The notes under the pieces were generated by a model that made no database searches, had not been told where the DNA came from, and was given only the letters and a program-made list of their open reading frames with translations. Below are positions 7,145 to 12,622 of a DNA stretch of 20,114 bases, in pieces. Every line of letters starts with the position of its first letter. Within the stretch, counting starts at the first letter, position 1. The DNA is from a virus: positions 1 through 20,114 of the IMG/VR virus record IMGVR_UViG_3300023284_000592; one strand, given 5' to 3'. A program made the position numbers and the translations under genes.

Positions 7145-7365
7145 TTCTTAAGCACCACATCAATCTTGCAGATTAGTTTCATCCCCAGAGAATTGGCCAG
7201 CTTTCTTACATTGGCTTCATTCATTCCCCGCTTACCAGCGAAAAATTCACTGATACGATTCTGAGCCAAGTGAGTCTTCTTAGACAGGGCACCTTGGCTG
7301 AGCTGTAAAAAAGCTGCTCGCTTTCGCAACTTGGTACTTATCTTTTTATCATCAATGATTGTCAT
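7141..7365 (-). CDS. XRE/Cro-family helix-turn-helix regulator, 74 aa
   Basis: Residues 18-58 form a HTH of the Cro/CI type: LSQGALSKKTHLAQNRISEF is helix 2-turn-helix 3, followed by GKRGMNEANVRKLANSLGMK, as in HigA-like antitoxins and small phage repressors. The start at 7365 (MTIIDDKKIS) has AAGG 5 nt upstream; the longer frame to 7431 is inside the upstream gene. It is the second gene after a promoter with a palindromic operator (7826-7841), so it is a candidate to bind the four shared operators and control itself. That link is inference. No toxin-like partner is evident, though the 77-aa gene upstream could be one. Confidence 0.82.
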   Translation of the reverse strand: MTIIDDKKISTKLRKRAAFLQLSQGALSKKTHLAQNRISEFFAGKRGMNEANVRKLANSLGMKLICKIDVVLKK

Positions 7366-7585
7366 GGGTGCCTTTTGTTTCTGCAAAGATTTTAAATTTA
7401 TCAAGATCAAACACAGGCCCAGTCTCTGCATTTACATGCTGCCTACCTTCAGCATCACAGCTGGGTACTGGCCCATTTCTCAAAACCTTAAAGCCATTCT
7501 CAGCACACCATAAGAGAGCATCAGCAAGCTCTTCATGCTGGCCAATGATGGTGACTCTGGTGAATGTTTCAAAAGATTTATTCAT
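7352..7585 (-). CDS. Hypothetical protein, 77 aa, first gene of the left operon
   Basis: The start is placed at 7585 (MNKSFETFTRVTIIGQHEEL), not at 7612, because codons upstream are the T-arm of a tRNA-like element. The ATG lies 2 nt after the tRNA-like discriminator base and has no ribosome site, which suggests leaderless translation after 3' processing. The protein is small and soluble, with ADALLWCAENGFKVLRNGP in its first half and a single Cys pair (29 and 46). It overlaps the XRE regulator by 14 nt. No family recognised; a partner of the regulator is possible. Confidence 0.65.
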   Translation of the reverse strand: MNKSFETFTRVTIIGQHEELADALLWCAENGFKVLRNGPVPSCDAEGRQHVNAETGPVFDLDKFKIFAETKGTHDNH

Positions 7586-7587
7586 AA

Positions 7588-7707
7588 TCGGCTGGGTGGG
7601 AATTGAACCCACTTAATCAGTGTCTCTGCCCTACAGCTGGCTGTTGCTGATTTATTGCGATTGCCTGCAGTCGCTCAGTGCTATCCAATTTTTGCACCTT
7701 CCAAGCC
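7588..7707 (-). ncRNA. tRNA-like element with long variable-arm-like insert
   Basis: The 3' end has a canonical T-arm: GTGGG, loop TTCAATT, CCCAC (7612-7596), then CCAGCCG and discriminator A (7588), without encoded CCA. A 5' GGCTTGG (7707-7701) can pair with CCAGCC with one bulged T. A D-like arm follows: GTGC / GCAC with a GG-containing loop. GCGA/TCGC could form a third arm, and AATCAG/CTGATT closes a long arm where a variable arm would be. No normal anticodon arm is present. It may be a decayed tRNA or a tRNA mimic. The next gene starts 2 nt after its 3' end. Confidence 0.45.
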
Positions 7708-7712
7708 TGTGT

Positions 7713-7740
7713 GGCTGAGCGCGGCGTAGTGCGCCCAGCC
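7713..7740 (-). ncRNA. Strong leader hairpin upstream of the tRNA-like element
   Basis: On the minus strand GGCTGGGCGC (7740-7731) pairs with GCGCTCAGCC (7722-7713) over 10 bp with one G-U pair, loop ACTACGCC. The same site on the plus strand has an A-C mismatch, so the minus-strand RNA is the better fold. It is not followed by a T-run and is not a simple terminator. The first 7 bases could alternatively pair with CCCAGCC at the 3' end of the tRNA-like element. CpG is locally abundant, unlike the rest of the window. Confidence 0.5.
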
Positions 7741-7757
7741 TTATCGGAGCTTTTCGT

Positions 7758-7769
7758 TTAATAACACAT
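7758..7769 (-). other. Leader minigene Met-Cys-Tyr-stop with near-perfect ribosome site
   Basis: In the leader made from the leftward promoter, AAGGGGGTGA (7782-7773) is close to the full anti-Shine-Dalgarno complement and is followed by ATG at 7769, two codons (TGT, TAT) and TAA. Nothing longer is open from this ATG. It could be a minigene of the lambda bar type or a ribosome-binding control site for the structured leader. It may also be chance. Confidence 0.3.
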
Positions 7770-7823
7770 AGGTCACCCCCTTGGTTAAAGGATTCTTTAG
7801 GCTTCTCACCTTGAAGACACTTC

Positions 7824-7852
7824 ACATTACACCAATGTAATTACTGTGTCAA
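7824..7852 (-). promoter_or_regulatory. Leftward promoter with operator, left operon
   Basis: TTGACA (7852-7847), 17-nt spacer and TAATGT (7829-7824) on the minus strand. The spacer and -10 hold the dyad ATTACACCAATGTAAT (7826-7841 on the plus strand), with perfect 6-bp arms ATTACA/TGTAAT. It directs transcription into the structured leader and the XRE regulator operon. Confidence 0.75.
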
Positions 7853-7888
7853 GTCTTAAGAATCATTGATACCAGCCAGCTAGGGGGC

Positions 7889-7917
7889 TTGACAGCTCAT
7901 TACACTTGTGTAATAAT
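7889..7917 (+). promoter_or_regulatory. Rightward promoter with operator, accessory cassette
   Basis: TTGACA (7889-7894), 17-nt spacer and AATAAT (7912-7917; TAATAA one base earlier is an alternative). The dyad ATTACACTTGTGTAAT (7899-7914), with perfect 7-bp arms, fills the spacer and overlaps the -10. It is divergent from the leftward promoter; the two operator centres are 73 bp apart, about seven helical turns. Confidence 0.8.
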
Positions 7918-7941
7918 ACATAGGTAAGAAAGGGCAGCAAA

Positions 7942-8187
7942 ATGAAACTCACCAAAAACCAACAAAAATTGCACAGCCAATCAATCCAAGAAGGCCCAGT
8001 TTGGTGCTACGGTGGGGGTACTCGCACAGCCTACAGCCTTGACCGCAAAGGCATAGGTCATACCACCAGCACACCACCCAATGGCCAGCCCTACAATCTC
8101 AGCCCTTATGGTACTTACTATGTTGCCAACAACTGGGCCTTTAATCAGGTCACTAAGCTATGGGAATTGGTGAATAATAAAAACTAA
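7942..8187 (+). CDS. Hypothetical protein, 81 aa, first gene of rightward cassette
   Basis: Starts with ATG at 7942 after an AAAGGG site. The product opens MKLTKNQQKLHSQSIQEG and is rich in Gly, Asn, Tyr and Thr in the middle (YGGGTRTAYSLDRKGIG; residues 23-39), with Trp near the start and end. There is no signal peptide or recognised family. It is the first gene after the operator-controlled rightward promoter, so it is probably an early or lysogeny-related product. It is followed after 13 nt by the 79-aa gene. Confidence 0.7.
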   Translation: MKLTKNQQKLHSQSIQEGPVWCYGGGTRTAYSLDRKGIGHTTSTPPNGQPYNLSPYGTYYVANNWAFNQVTKLWELVNNKN

Positions 8188-8200
8188 CCAGAAAGGGTAA

Positions 8201-8440
8201 ATGATGAAACCAGTGGGGAAGGTGATAAGCATTCACTATCGAGTTTTGCACCTTGATATTAAGTATGGCGTGCAATTTATGTCAGAGGGTAAAGGCTATT
8301 ATAACGTTACTGTGTCGCCAACCGGAATCGCTAGGCCAAACGAATATGAAACCTGGGATGCAAGCAAGCGATTCAGACCAAGCCAACTAGTGGCAAGAGA
8401 ATTTGTAGCACATTATTTGAAAATCCAAAGCACAAAATAA
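8201..8440 (+). CDS. Hypothetical protein, 79 aa
   Basis: Two adjacent ATGs (8201 and 8204) follow an AAAGGG site; the second has the better spacing. The protein starts MMKPVGKVISIHYRVLHLDI, with an alternating hydrophobic pattern that suggests beta strands, then a basic segment (WDASKRFRPSQLVAREF, residues 53-69) that looks helical. No family recognised. It is the second gene of the cassette and is followed by an intrinsic terminator at 8452-8489. Confidence 0.7.
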   Translation: MMKPVGKVISIHYRVLHLDIKYGVQFMSEGKGYYNVTVSPTGIARPNEYETWDASKRFRPSQLVAREFVAHYLKIQSTK

Positions 8441-8451
8441 GACATTTACCC

Positions 8452-8489
8452 AGGCAGCCAGTGCTGGCTTAGGCTGGCTTGCCTTTTTC
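8452..8489 (+). terminator. Rho-independent terminator
   Basis: AGGCAGCCAG (8452-8461) pairs with CTGGCTTGCCT (8474-8484), with one bulged T and a 12-nt loop, and runs into TTTTT (8484-8488). It lies 11 nt after the stop of the 79-aa gene. The next gene starts only 29 nt later, so read-through probably supplies it. Confidence 0.65.
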
Positions 8490-8517
8490 ATTCTCTGGCA
8501 GAAAAGGAATATTAAAG

Positions 8518-8841
8518 ATGGAAACTCATTTAAAAATAAAACATAAAACACCTTGCAGAGATTGCCCTTGGCGCAGAAAGGCAGGCCCAGGCTGGCTTGG
8601 CTCAGAGCAAACGCCAGAGCAATGGGCAGAGACTGCACACTCTGATGCTTACGTTGAATGCCATGTTAATCAGGGCAAGCAGTGTGCTGGTGTTGCGATC
8701 TTCAGAGCCAATAACTGTAAGGTGCCCAGGCAAAGGGATAACATGCGAGCCAAGCCAGACCATAAAAAAGTGTTCTCAAGCAGTGTTGAGTTTGTCGAGC
8801 ATCACAGGAGTGGTGGTACTGTAAGCTCTGAGCTGAGCTAG
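8518..8841 (+). CDS. Cysteine-rich protein, DUF6283-like, 107 aa
   Basis: The start at 8518 (METHLKIKHKTPCRDCPWRR) has AAGGA with 9-nt spacing; the longer frame from 8479 begins inside the terminator. Cys-x-x-Cys-Pro-Trp-Arg-Arg at residues 13-20, a Trp-Leu-Gly, then ECHVNQGKQCAG (residues 47-58) and a late Cys at 67 are the pattern I associate with DUF6283, small proteins with probable metal-binding cysteines and no known activity. The C-terminus is Ser/Val-rich. It lies in the rightward accessory cassette; the next promoter follows directly. Confidence 0.7.
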   Translation: METHLKIKHKTPCRDCPWRRKAGPGWLGSEQTPEQWAETAHSDAYVECHVNQGKQCAGVAIFRANNCKVPRQRDNMRAKPDHKKVFSSSVEFVEHHRSGGTVSSELS

Positions 8842-8870
8842 TTGACAGCCCATTACACTAGTGATAGGAT
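8842..8870 (+). promoter_or_regulatory. Second rightward promoter with degenerate operator
   Basis: TTGACA (8842-8847), 17-nt spacer and TAGGAT (8865-8870). The spacer begins GCCCATTACACTAGTG, with the left operator arm intact (ATTACAC, 8852-8858) but the right arm decayed (GTGATAG for GTGTAAT). Transcription should start about 8877, 2 nt before the ATG at 8879, so the message is probably leaderless. Confidence 0.65.
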
Positions 8871-8878
8871 TGCCCACC

Positions 8879-9061
8879 ATGTCAACAGTCACCCTGCAAG
8901 ATTTAAGAGACAGGCTCAAGCTTCAAGAAGCCCTGCTTAAAAAACAATCTGCCAAACTTAATAGGCTCATGGCAGCAGCCAGTATTGTTGATATCAATAT
9001 TACAAGAAAACAATCAATAATCTTAGAGCTGAAGCAAAAGATTGCTGGCCTTGAAAGGTAA
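8879..9061 (+). CDS. Small coiled-coil protein, 60 aa
   Basis: I place the start at ATG 8879 (MSTVTLQDLRDRLKLQEALL); a GTG at 8861 lies inside the promoter. The protein is almost entirely helical with Leu/Ile at heptad-like spacing (LKLQEALLKKQSAKLNRLM, then ILELKQKIAGLER), so a coiled-coil dimer is likely. No ribosome site is seen and the promoter predicts a leaderless message. Function unknown; its own promoter with a weakened operator suggests expression when the other operators are closed. Confidence 0.65.
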   Translation: MSTVTLQDLRDRLKLQEALLKKQSAKLNRLMAAASIVDINITRKQSIILELKQKIAGLER

Positions 9062-9093
9062 GCACTTACTCAAACCAGAAAGAGAGCAACCCC

Positions 9094-9294
9094 ATGCAGA
9101 ATGCACCCAGCAAAGCGAACACCCAGCCACCCAAAATCAACCCCAACCCCAAGCGTAAGAAGTTTAGGTTTTGGATACCAACCCTTTCACAGTTTACCCA
9201 AGGCCCCAAGCCCAGAACAGACAGAGGCAAGCGCCGACATAACGCAAGATGTGAAGATCGCAGAGCCCATGCCAAAGCATGCTGGCTGAATTAA
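9094..9294 (+). CDS. Hypothetical basic protein, 66 aa
   Basis: ATG at 9094, 32 nt after the coiled-coil gene, with only a weak GAGAG site. The product is Pro/Asn/Lys/Arg-rich: residues 13-27 read QPPKINPNPKRKKFR and the C-terminal half is Arg/His-rich with two Cys. A second plus frame (9101-9289) and a hydrophobic minus frame (9066-9275) compete for the same DNA. I prefer this one because it has the cassette's direction and ends 28 nt before a plus-strand terminator. It may be noncoding. Confidence 0.4.
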   Translation: MQNAPSKANTQPPKINPNPKRKKFRFWIPTLSQFTQGPKPRTDRGKRRHNARCEDRRAHAKACWLN

Positions 9295-9321
9295 AAGCTG
9301 GTAGGCGGAGCAGCTTGAAAG

Positions 9322-9345
9322 GCCCCAAGAGATTGGGGCTTTTTT
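9322..9345 (+). terminator. Rho-independent terminator ending the rightward cassette
   Basis: GCCCCAA (9322-9328), loop GAGA, TTGGGGC (9333-9339), then six Ts (9340-9345). The T-run lies only on the plus strand side. A small hairpin AAGCTG/CAGCTT (9295-9316) precedes it. The convergent lipase gene ends 8 nt further on. Confidence 0.92.
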
Positions 9346-9352
9346 AATTGTG

Positions 9353-10114
9353 TCATTCTGCGATCACAGATGTGTCATTCTCTTCAGGCCAGATACCTAC
9401 ATAATTCTTCATGCTGTGGTGTGCTGGGTCACCCTTAAGCACTGACCATACCCAGGCCCAGATGCCCATTCGCTTCTTGAGCTTCTTACCACACCACCAC
9501 TGCAGCTTGCCAACGTGCCTGAAGCCCATTACCCACATCGGCAAGTGTGGTACTGGGTCATTTCTAAAATGATATCGGTAAGTTATCTTGCCCAAGATCG
9601 CATTGTATAAACGTCTGAAGGTGCTGTTGCCCACCCTCGGTGCGCCGAAGGTAACCACTGCAACTGGCTTTGAATCTCGCCTACTGAGCATCATGGCAAA
9701 GAGACAAGCAAGCGAGCCACCCAGGCTGTGGCCTGTAATGAAGATATGCTTGCCCTCATGGGCCTGTACCAGCTTCCAGAGCTTTGGCCATACTATCTCA
9801 ATGGCTTGGTGAAAGCCTCTGTGGATTGAGCCCCAGGCCACTGGCACCTTTCTAAACTGCAGATCAGTAATGATATCCCTGAATTTATCTTTAAGGTGTT
9901 TCAGCCAGCCAAAGAAACCACTGTATGTGCCCTTGGATTTCTCAATCGGCTCAGTGCCCCTGAAAGCGAACACCAAAAAGTCAGCATCCTCAAATATATA
10001 TACCTGGGTGCCATTATTCTGGATGAGATCAACCTGATAATCAGGGTGGGCTTTCTTCACCTGCTCAAGATCGCCATAAGCAGAGAGTGACATTTTGGCT
10101 AAGGTGTCATGCAT
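9353..10114 (-). CDS. Class 3 lipase (alpha/beta hydrolase), 253 aa
   Basis: A Lipase_3 family enzyme expected to cleave acyl esters of lipids. Visible: FRGTEP at residues 51-56 (oxyanion region), the nucleophile elbow GHSLGG at 128-133 with Ser130, FGAPRVGN at 156-163, Asp186 in NDPVPHLP and His232/His233 in AHHSMKNYVG, so the triad is complete. There is no signal peptide. The region 195-225 is rich in Trp, Lys and Gly and may touch membrane. It is the last gene of the leftward operon, after a probable lipoprotein. A role in lysis, membrane attack or virion entry is possible; none is shown. Starts at 10114; the Met at residue 8 is an alternative. Confidence 0.88.
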   Translation of the reverse strand: MHDTLAKMSLSAYGDLEQVKKAHPDYQVDLIQNNGTQVYIFEDADFLVFAFRGTEPIEKSKGTYSGFFGWLKHLKDKFRDIITDLQFRKVPVAWGSIHRGFHQAIEIVWPKLWKLVQAHEGKHIFITGHSLGGSLACLFAMMLSRRDSKPVAVVTFGAPRVGNSTFRRLYNAILGKITYRYHFRNDPVPHLPMWVMGFRHVGKLQWWCGKKLKKRMGIWAWVWSVLKGDPAHHSMKNYVGIWPEENDTSVIAE

Positions 10115-10116
10115 GA

Positions 10117-10404
10117 TTAAAGCCCAGGGAAGTCAAGCTCAAGCTTGCCCTCTTGCTCTGTGTTGGTGGAGTTGCCCCCACCCAATTCAACCTCAGTGGC
10201 TTGCTCATACTTGATGATGATGATGTTGTTGCTGCCCTTCACATTCACAATCACTTGCTTGCTTGTTGGCAGTGTTGGCGACTGCGAGAGAGAGGCTGAG
10301 CAACCTGCACAATTCATTACAGCGACTGACAACACCACCCAGACAGCAATGAGTAAGCCCAGATGCACTGCATGATACAGAAAGGTTTTAGTTGATTGCT
10401 TCAT
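10117..10404 (-). CDS. Small membrane-anchored protein or lipoprotein, 95 aa
   Basis: Residues 9-30 are a strong hydrophobic segment, followed by MNCAGCSAS with cysteines at 32 and 35 that could be lipidated, although neither matches the lipobox well. The mature part (about 60 aa) is polar, with a strand-like stretch QVIVNVKGSNNIIIIKY and an acidic C-terminus. The ATG at 10404 overlaps the upstream stop (ATGA) and the lipase follows after 2 nt. Possible roles are spanin-like (Rz1-type) lysis factor, lipase partner or surface exclusion protein. These are inferences from size, signal and context. Confidence 0.72.
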   Translation of the reverse strand: MKQSTKTFLYHAVHLGLLIAVWVVLSVAVMNCAGCSASLSQSPTLPTSKQVIVNVKGSNNIIIIKYEQATEVELGGGNSTNTEQEGKLELDFPGL

Positions 10405-10760
10405 GAGCTGCCTGCACTGTGAGTGGTCATGGGTATCAGGTCTTCAGTCTCTGTTGCAGCAAAGCATTTATCACAAACACGTTTATTGCTGATTTGACCT
10501 CTGCCCCAGGTAAGCAGCATATTGGTTTGCTCGCCACAGCCACCAACACATAAGCCAGATGACCTTACTGCATAGTGCCTTGACCTCTCAACAGTGTGCT
10601 TGTGGTAGCAAGCCTCTGCTTCTTTTTGGGTGTCATGAGGCCCATGGTAAGCACAGGCACCAATAGGCCGAACCTGCTTATCATTGTCATTGTATCTGGT
10701 GAAGTGCCACTTGCCTTTATTGGGGCCTGTCTCAATTTGTCTTGCTTGACAGAAATTCAT
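10401..10760 (-). CDS. Cys/His-rich phage protein, 119 aa
   Basis: Starts MNFCQARQIETGPNKGKWH at 10760, coupled to the upstream gene by ATGA. Residues 36-54 (CAYHGPHDTQKEAEACYHK) match a Cys-x-x-His-Gly...Ala-x-x-Cys-Tyr pattern that I recall from small proteins in many phages, followed by LCVGGCG (71-77) and VCDKC (95-99). The cysteines and histidines suggest one or two zinc sites. The C-terminus is Thr/Ser-rich. No activity is known to me. It sits between the portal and the lipoprotein-lipase pair. Confidence 0.72.
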   Translation of the reverse strand: MNFCQARQIETGPNKGKWHFTRYNDNDKQVRPIGACAYHGPHDTQKEAEACYHKHTVERSRHYAVRSSGLCVGGCGEQTNMLLTWGRGQISNKRVCDKCFAATETEDLIPMTTHSAGSS

Positions 10761-10927
10761 TCTTCACCTGCTTGCATTTTGGTTGATCGAAACTTACTCG
10801 CCTTGGCTGGGTTATCAATCAGCCATTGCTTGTGTGCTGAGCATCCTGCATTGTGTCCAGATGCAGTGGGCTCTTTCACTTCAGGAAAGTTGCAGAGGCA
10901 GTTACTTGGTTTGGTTTCTTCGGCCAT
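10757..10927 (-). CDS. Small cysteine-containing hypothetical protein, 56 aa
   Basis: I choose ATG 10927 (MAEETKPSNCLCNFPEV) because AAGGGG lies 8 nt upstream; the frame is open to 10954 without a ribosome site. It has a Cys-x-Cys at residues 10-12 and a later Cys at 29 near His (HNAGCSAH), so a metal site is possible. It ends KMQAGEE and overlaps the next gene by ATGA. No family recognised. It follows the portal after a 57-nt gap that holds no other gene. Confidence 0.62.
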   Translation of the reverse strand: MAEETKPSNCLCNFPEVKEPTASGHNAGCSAHKQWLIDNPAKASKFRSTKMQAGEE

Positions 10928-10984
10928 ATCTCTTACCCCTTGGTAATCCTGCATCAGTCAAATCACAAAGCCAGTTGATGCACA

Positions 10985-12622
10985 TTATTCTTCAACCTTT
11001 GCTGGCTTAAACTTCTCAGCTATGCCAACCATCTTAACTGCAGTGGGCCTGTCAAGACCGACAGCAACAAGCAACTCAATGCCAACTTCAGCTGGCATTC
11101 TACCAGCGATCACATCACCAATCACATCTTTAGCTGCAGTGATTTGTGCGCCATTGAGCTTAACACCTTCAACGATTGTTTCAGCACCCCCACCTTCTGG
11201 AGCAGAAGCCCCAGGTATTACCAGCTTATCCGGTTTGGTTGGATCAATTGGCTTACCTGTGGCATCAACCAAGGGAGCAGGCTTAAGCCCAGGTAATAAA
11301 TCTTCAAGGGGTGTTGCTTCTGATTGAGGCACGTCTGCTTGATCTAAGATTTGCTCAAGGTCTAGCATGTCAAACAACAACTCAAACCCAACAGGTGTGC
11401 CAATGACTTTCTCAATGATGCCTCTTAAGAAGAGCTTGTCTTGATCGATGATAGGCCCATGCTCTAAGAACACAGTGCCCTTAGCTTCTTCACCAAAGTT
11501 AAGCACAAGCAGCTGGTCAATGATGTATCGATTAACACACCCAATAATATCATCAAGCAATTCTTCAGCGACAGCAAAAGCAATATCAATGTGAGCGACT
11601 GCTTCAGCCTTAGTGCCATGCTGACCTTCACTGATTGCACGCTCAGGCACCAGCCAACCTCTGATCATATTCACATCCCAGTACTTGAGCTGGGTAACAA
11701 AGTCACCACCATGATTGCCTTTTGTTTCCAGAAATGAAATGAGCCATGGGCGCAACTGTGCAGGGTCAATACCTCTGCCTATCCATTCGCTTGGGTTTGC
11801 CCACTTAGCAAAAGTATTGGGCATCGCTATGCCCTTCATCTTAGTACCCAGATGATCCATGATGCCTTGGGCTAGAGCAAAGTTTGATTGCATTGACCCG
11901 CTTGCATCCCTGCTCTCACCTTCAGGGTAAGTGATGATGGGAATAACACCAGCAACTTTCCTGCCATAGTCGCCCATTCTGATTGAAGTATCTAACCAGT
12001 TTTTCCACTCTCGCCTAAGGTTCTCATTTCGAGCCCTGCCATACACACTGCCTGCTTCAGAATCATTCACATAACAAAAGACTTTTTCAGCTGGCAGCTT
12101 CACATTCTGTTGCTCAAGCCCAGCAAACTTGCCTGTATCTTTTTCAAGTGCGATCTTGGTGATATCCACCAGCAGAGGCTTAAGCTTGCTCAGTACAATC
12201 TTGCCATCTTTTGAATCAAAGACCTTCTCAAAAGGGCTGTACCCATAGTCAAGAGCAAAGAGGCTGTTGTTTCTGATCCATGGCCACATAGGCACAATAT
12301 GCTTCTTGACAAATTCAACTGCCTCTTCACGCGCATCATCGGTGCTGCCAACACTTATTTCTGCTTTCTTAACAGGGGCTGTGGCAGCGATCCTGGCCAT
12401 AGCAACAGTTGGATTGCTTCTCATTCGCCGGTAAACGCTGAATGTCCCAGGGGGTGGCTCAGATAGCCCAGGCTGGCTTACCTGTATTGATATGCCCCCT
12501 GAGCCCATTTGAGTCTGTCCCTTGGTCTGCTCGCTCATCATCCCAGGTACTGGTGAGCCTAGAGCATCCTTTTGGGATTTGACACCACTGGCAAAGCCTC
12601 TGCTTCTTCTCTTAATCTTCAT
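10985..12622 (-). CDS. Portal protein, Mu gp29/DUF935-like, 545 aa
   Basis: Forms the dodecameric ring at the head vertex through which DNA enters. The DUF935 pattern is clear: an N-terminal GTFSVYRRMRSNPTVAMAR segment (residues 59-77), WPWIRNNSLFALDYGYSPFE near 112-131, GRARNENLRREWKNW near 195-209, and the late LVLNFGEE region. The C-terminus is Pro/Gly-rich, followed by a helical tail with VGLDRPTAVKMVGIAEKF. Length is usual for the family. The start at 12622 overlaps the upstream 75-aa gene by 11 nt. In Mu-like phages the head morphogenesis gene follows directly; here accessory genes intervene. Confidence 0.9.
   Translation of the reverse strand: MKIKRRSRGFASGVKSQKDALGSPVPGMMSEQTKGQTQMGSGGISIQVSQPGLSEPPPGTFSVYRRMRSNPTVAMARIAATAPVKKAEISVGSTDDAREEAVEFVKKHIVPMWPWIRNNSLFALDYGYSPFEKVFDSKDGKIVLSKLKPLLVDITKIALEKDTGKFAGLEQQNVKLPAEKVFCYVNDSEAGSVYGRARNENLRREWKNWLDTSIRMGDYGRKVAGVIPIITYPEGESRDASGSMQSNFALAQGIMDHLGTKMKGIAMPNTFAKWANPSEWIGRGIDPAQLRPWLISFLETKGNHGGDFVTQLKYWDVNMIRGWLVPERAISEGQHGTKAEAVAHIDIAFAVAEELLDDIIGCVNRYIIDQLLVLNFGEEAKGTVFLEHGPIIDQDKLFLRGIIEKVIGTPVGFELLFDMLDLEQILDQADVPQSEATPLEDLLPGLKPAPLVDATGKPIDPTKPDKLVIPGASAPEGGGAETIVEGVKLNGAQITAAKDVIGDVIAGRMPAEVGIELLVAVGLDRPTAVKMVGIAEKFKPAKVEE

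Noticed and set aside
7586-7616. Protein N-terminus MGSIPTQPI encoded upstream of 7585
   Set aside because: Gly-Ser-Ile-Pro-x-Gln-Pro is the usual translation of a tRNA T-arm and 3' acceptor; the same occurs at 17167-17253. Starts were moved downstream.
7588-7740. tmRNA or a tRNA with group I intron
   Set aside because: GGCTGGG and CCCAGCC could close a 150-nt RNA, but there is no tag reading frame, no tmRNA pseudoknot pattern and no intron core motif that I can see.
9066-9275. Minus-strand 69-aa ORF with a membrane-like C-terminus, possible holin
   Set aside because: It overlaps the plus-strand gene at 9094-9294, has no ribosome site, lies beyond the end of the lipase operon and across a plus-strand terminator direction. 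The hydrophobicity may come from the complement of a Pro/Lys/Asn-rich stretch. Not fully excluded.
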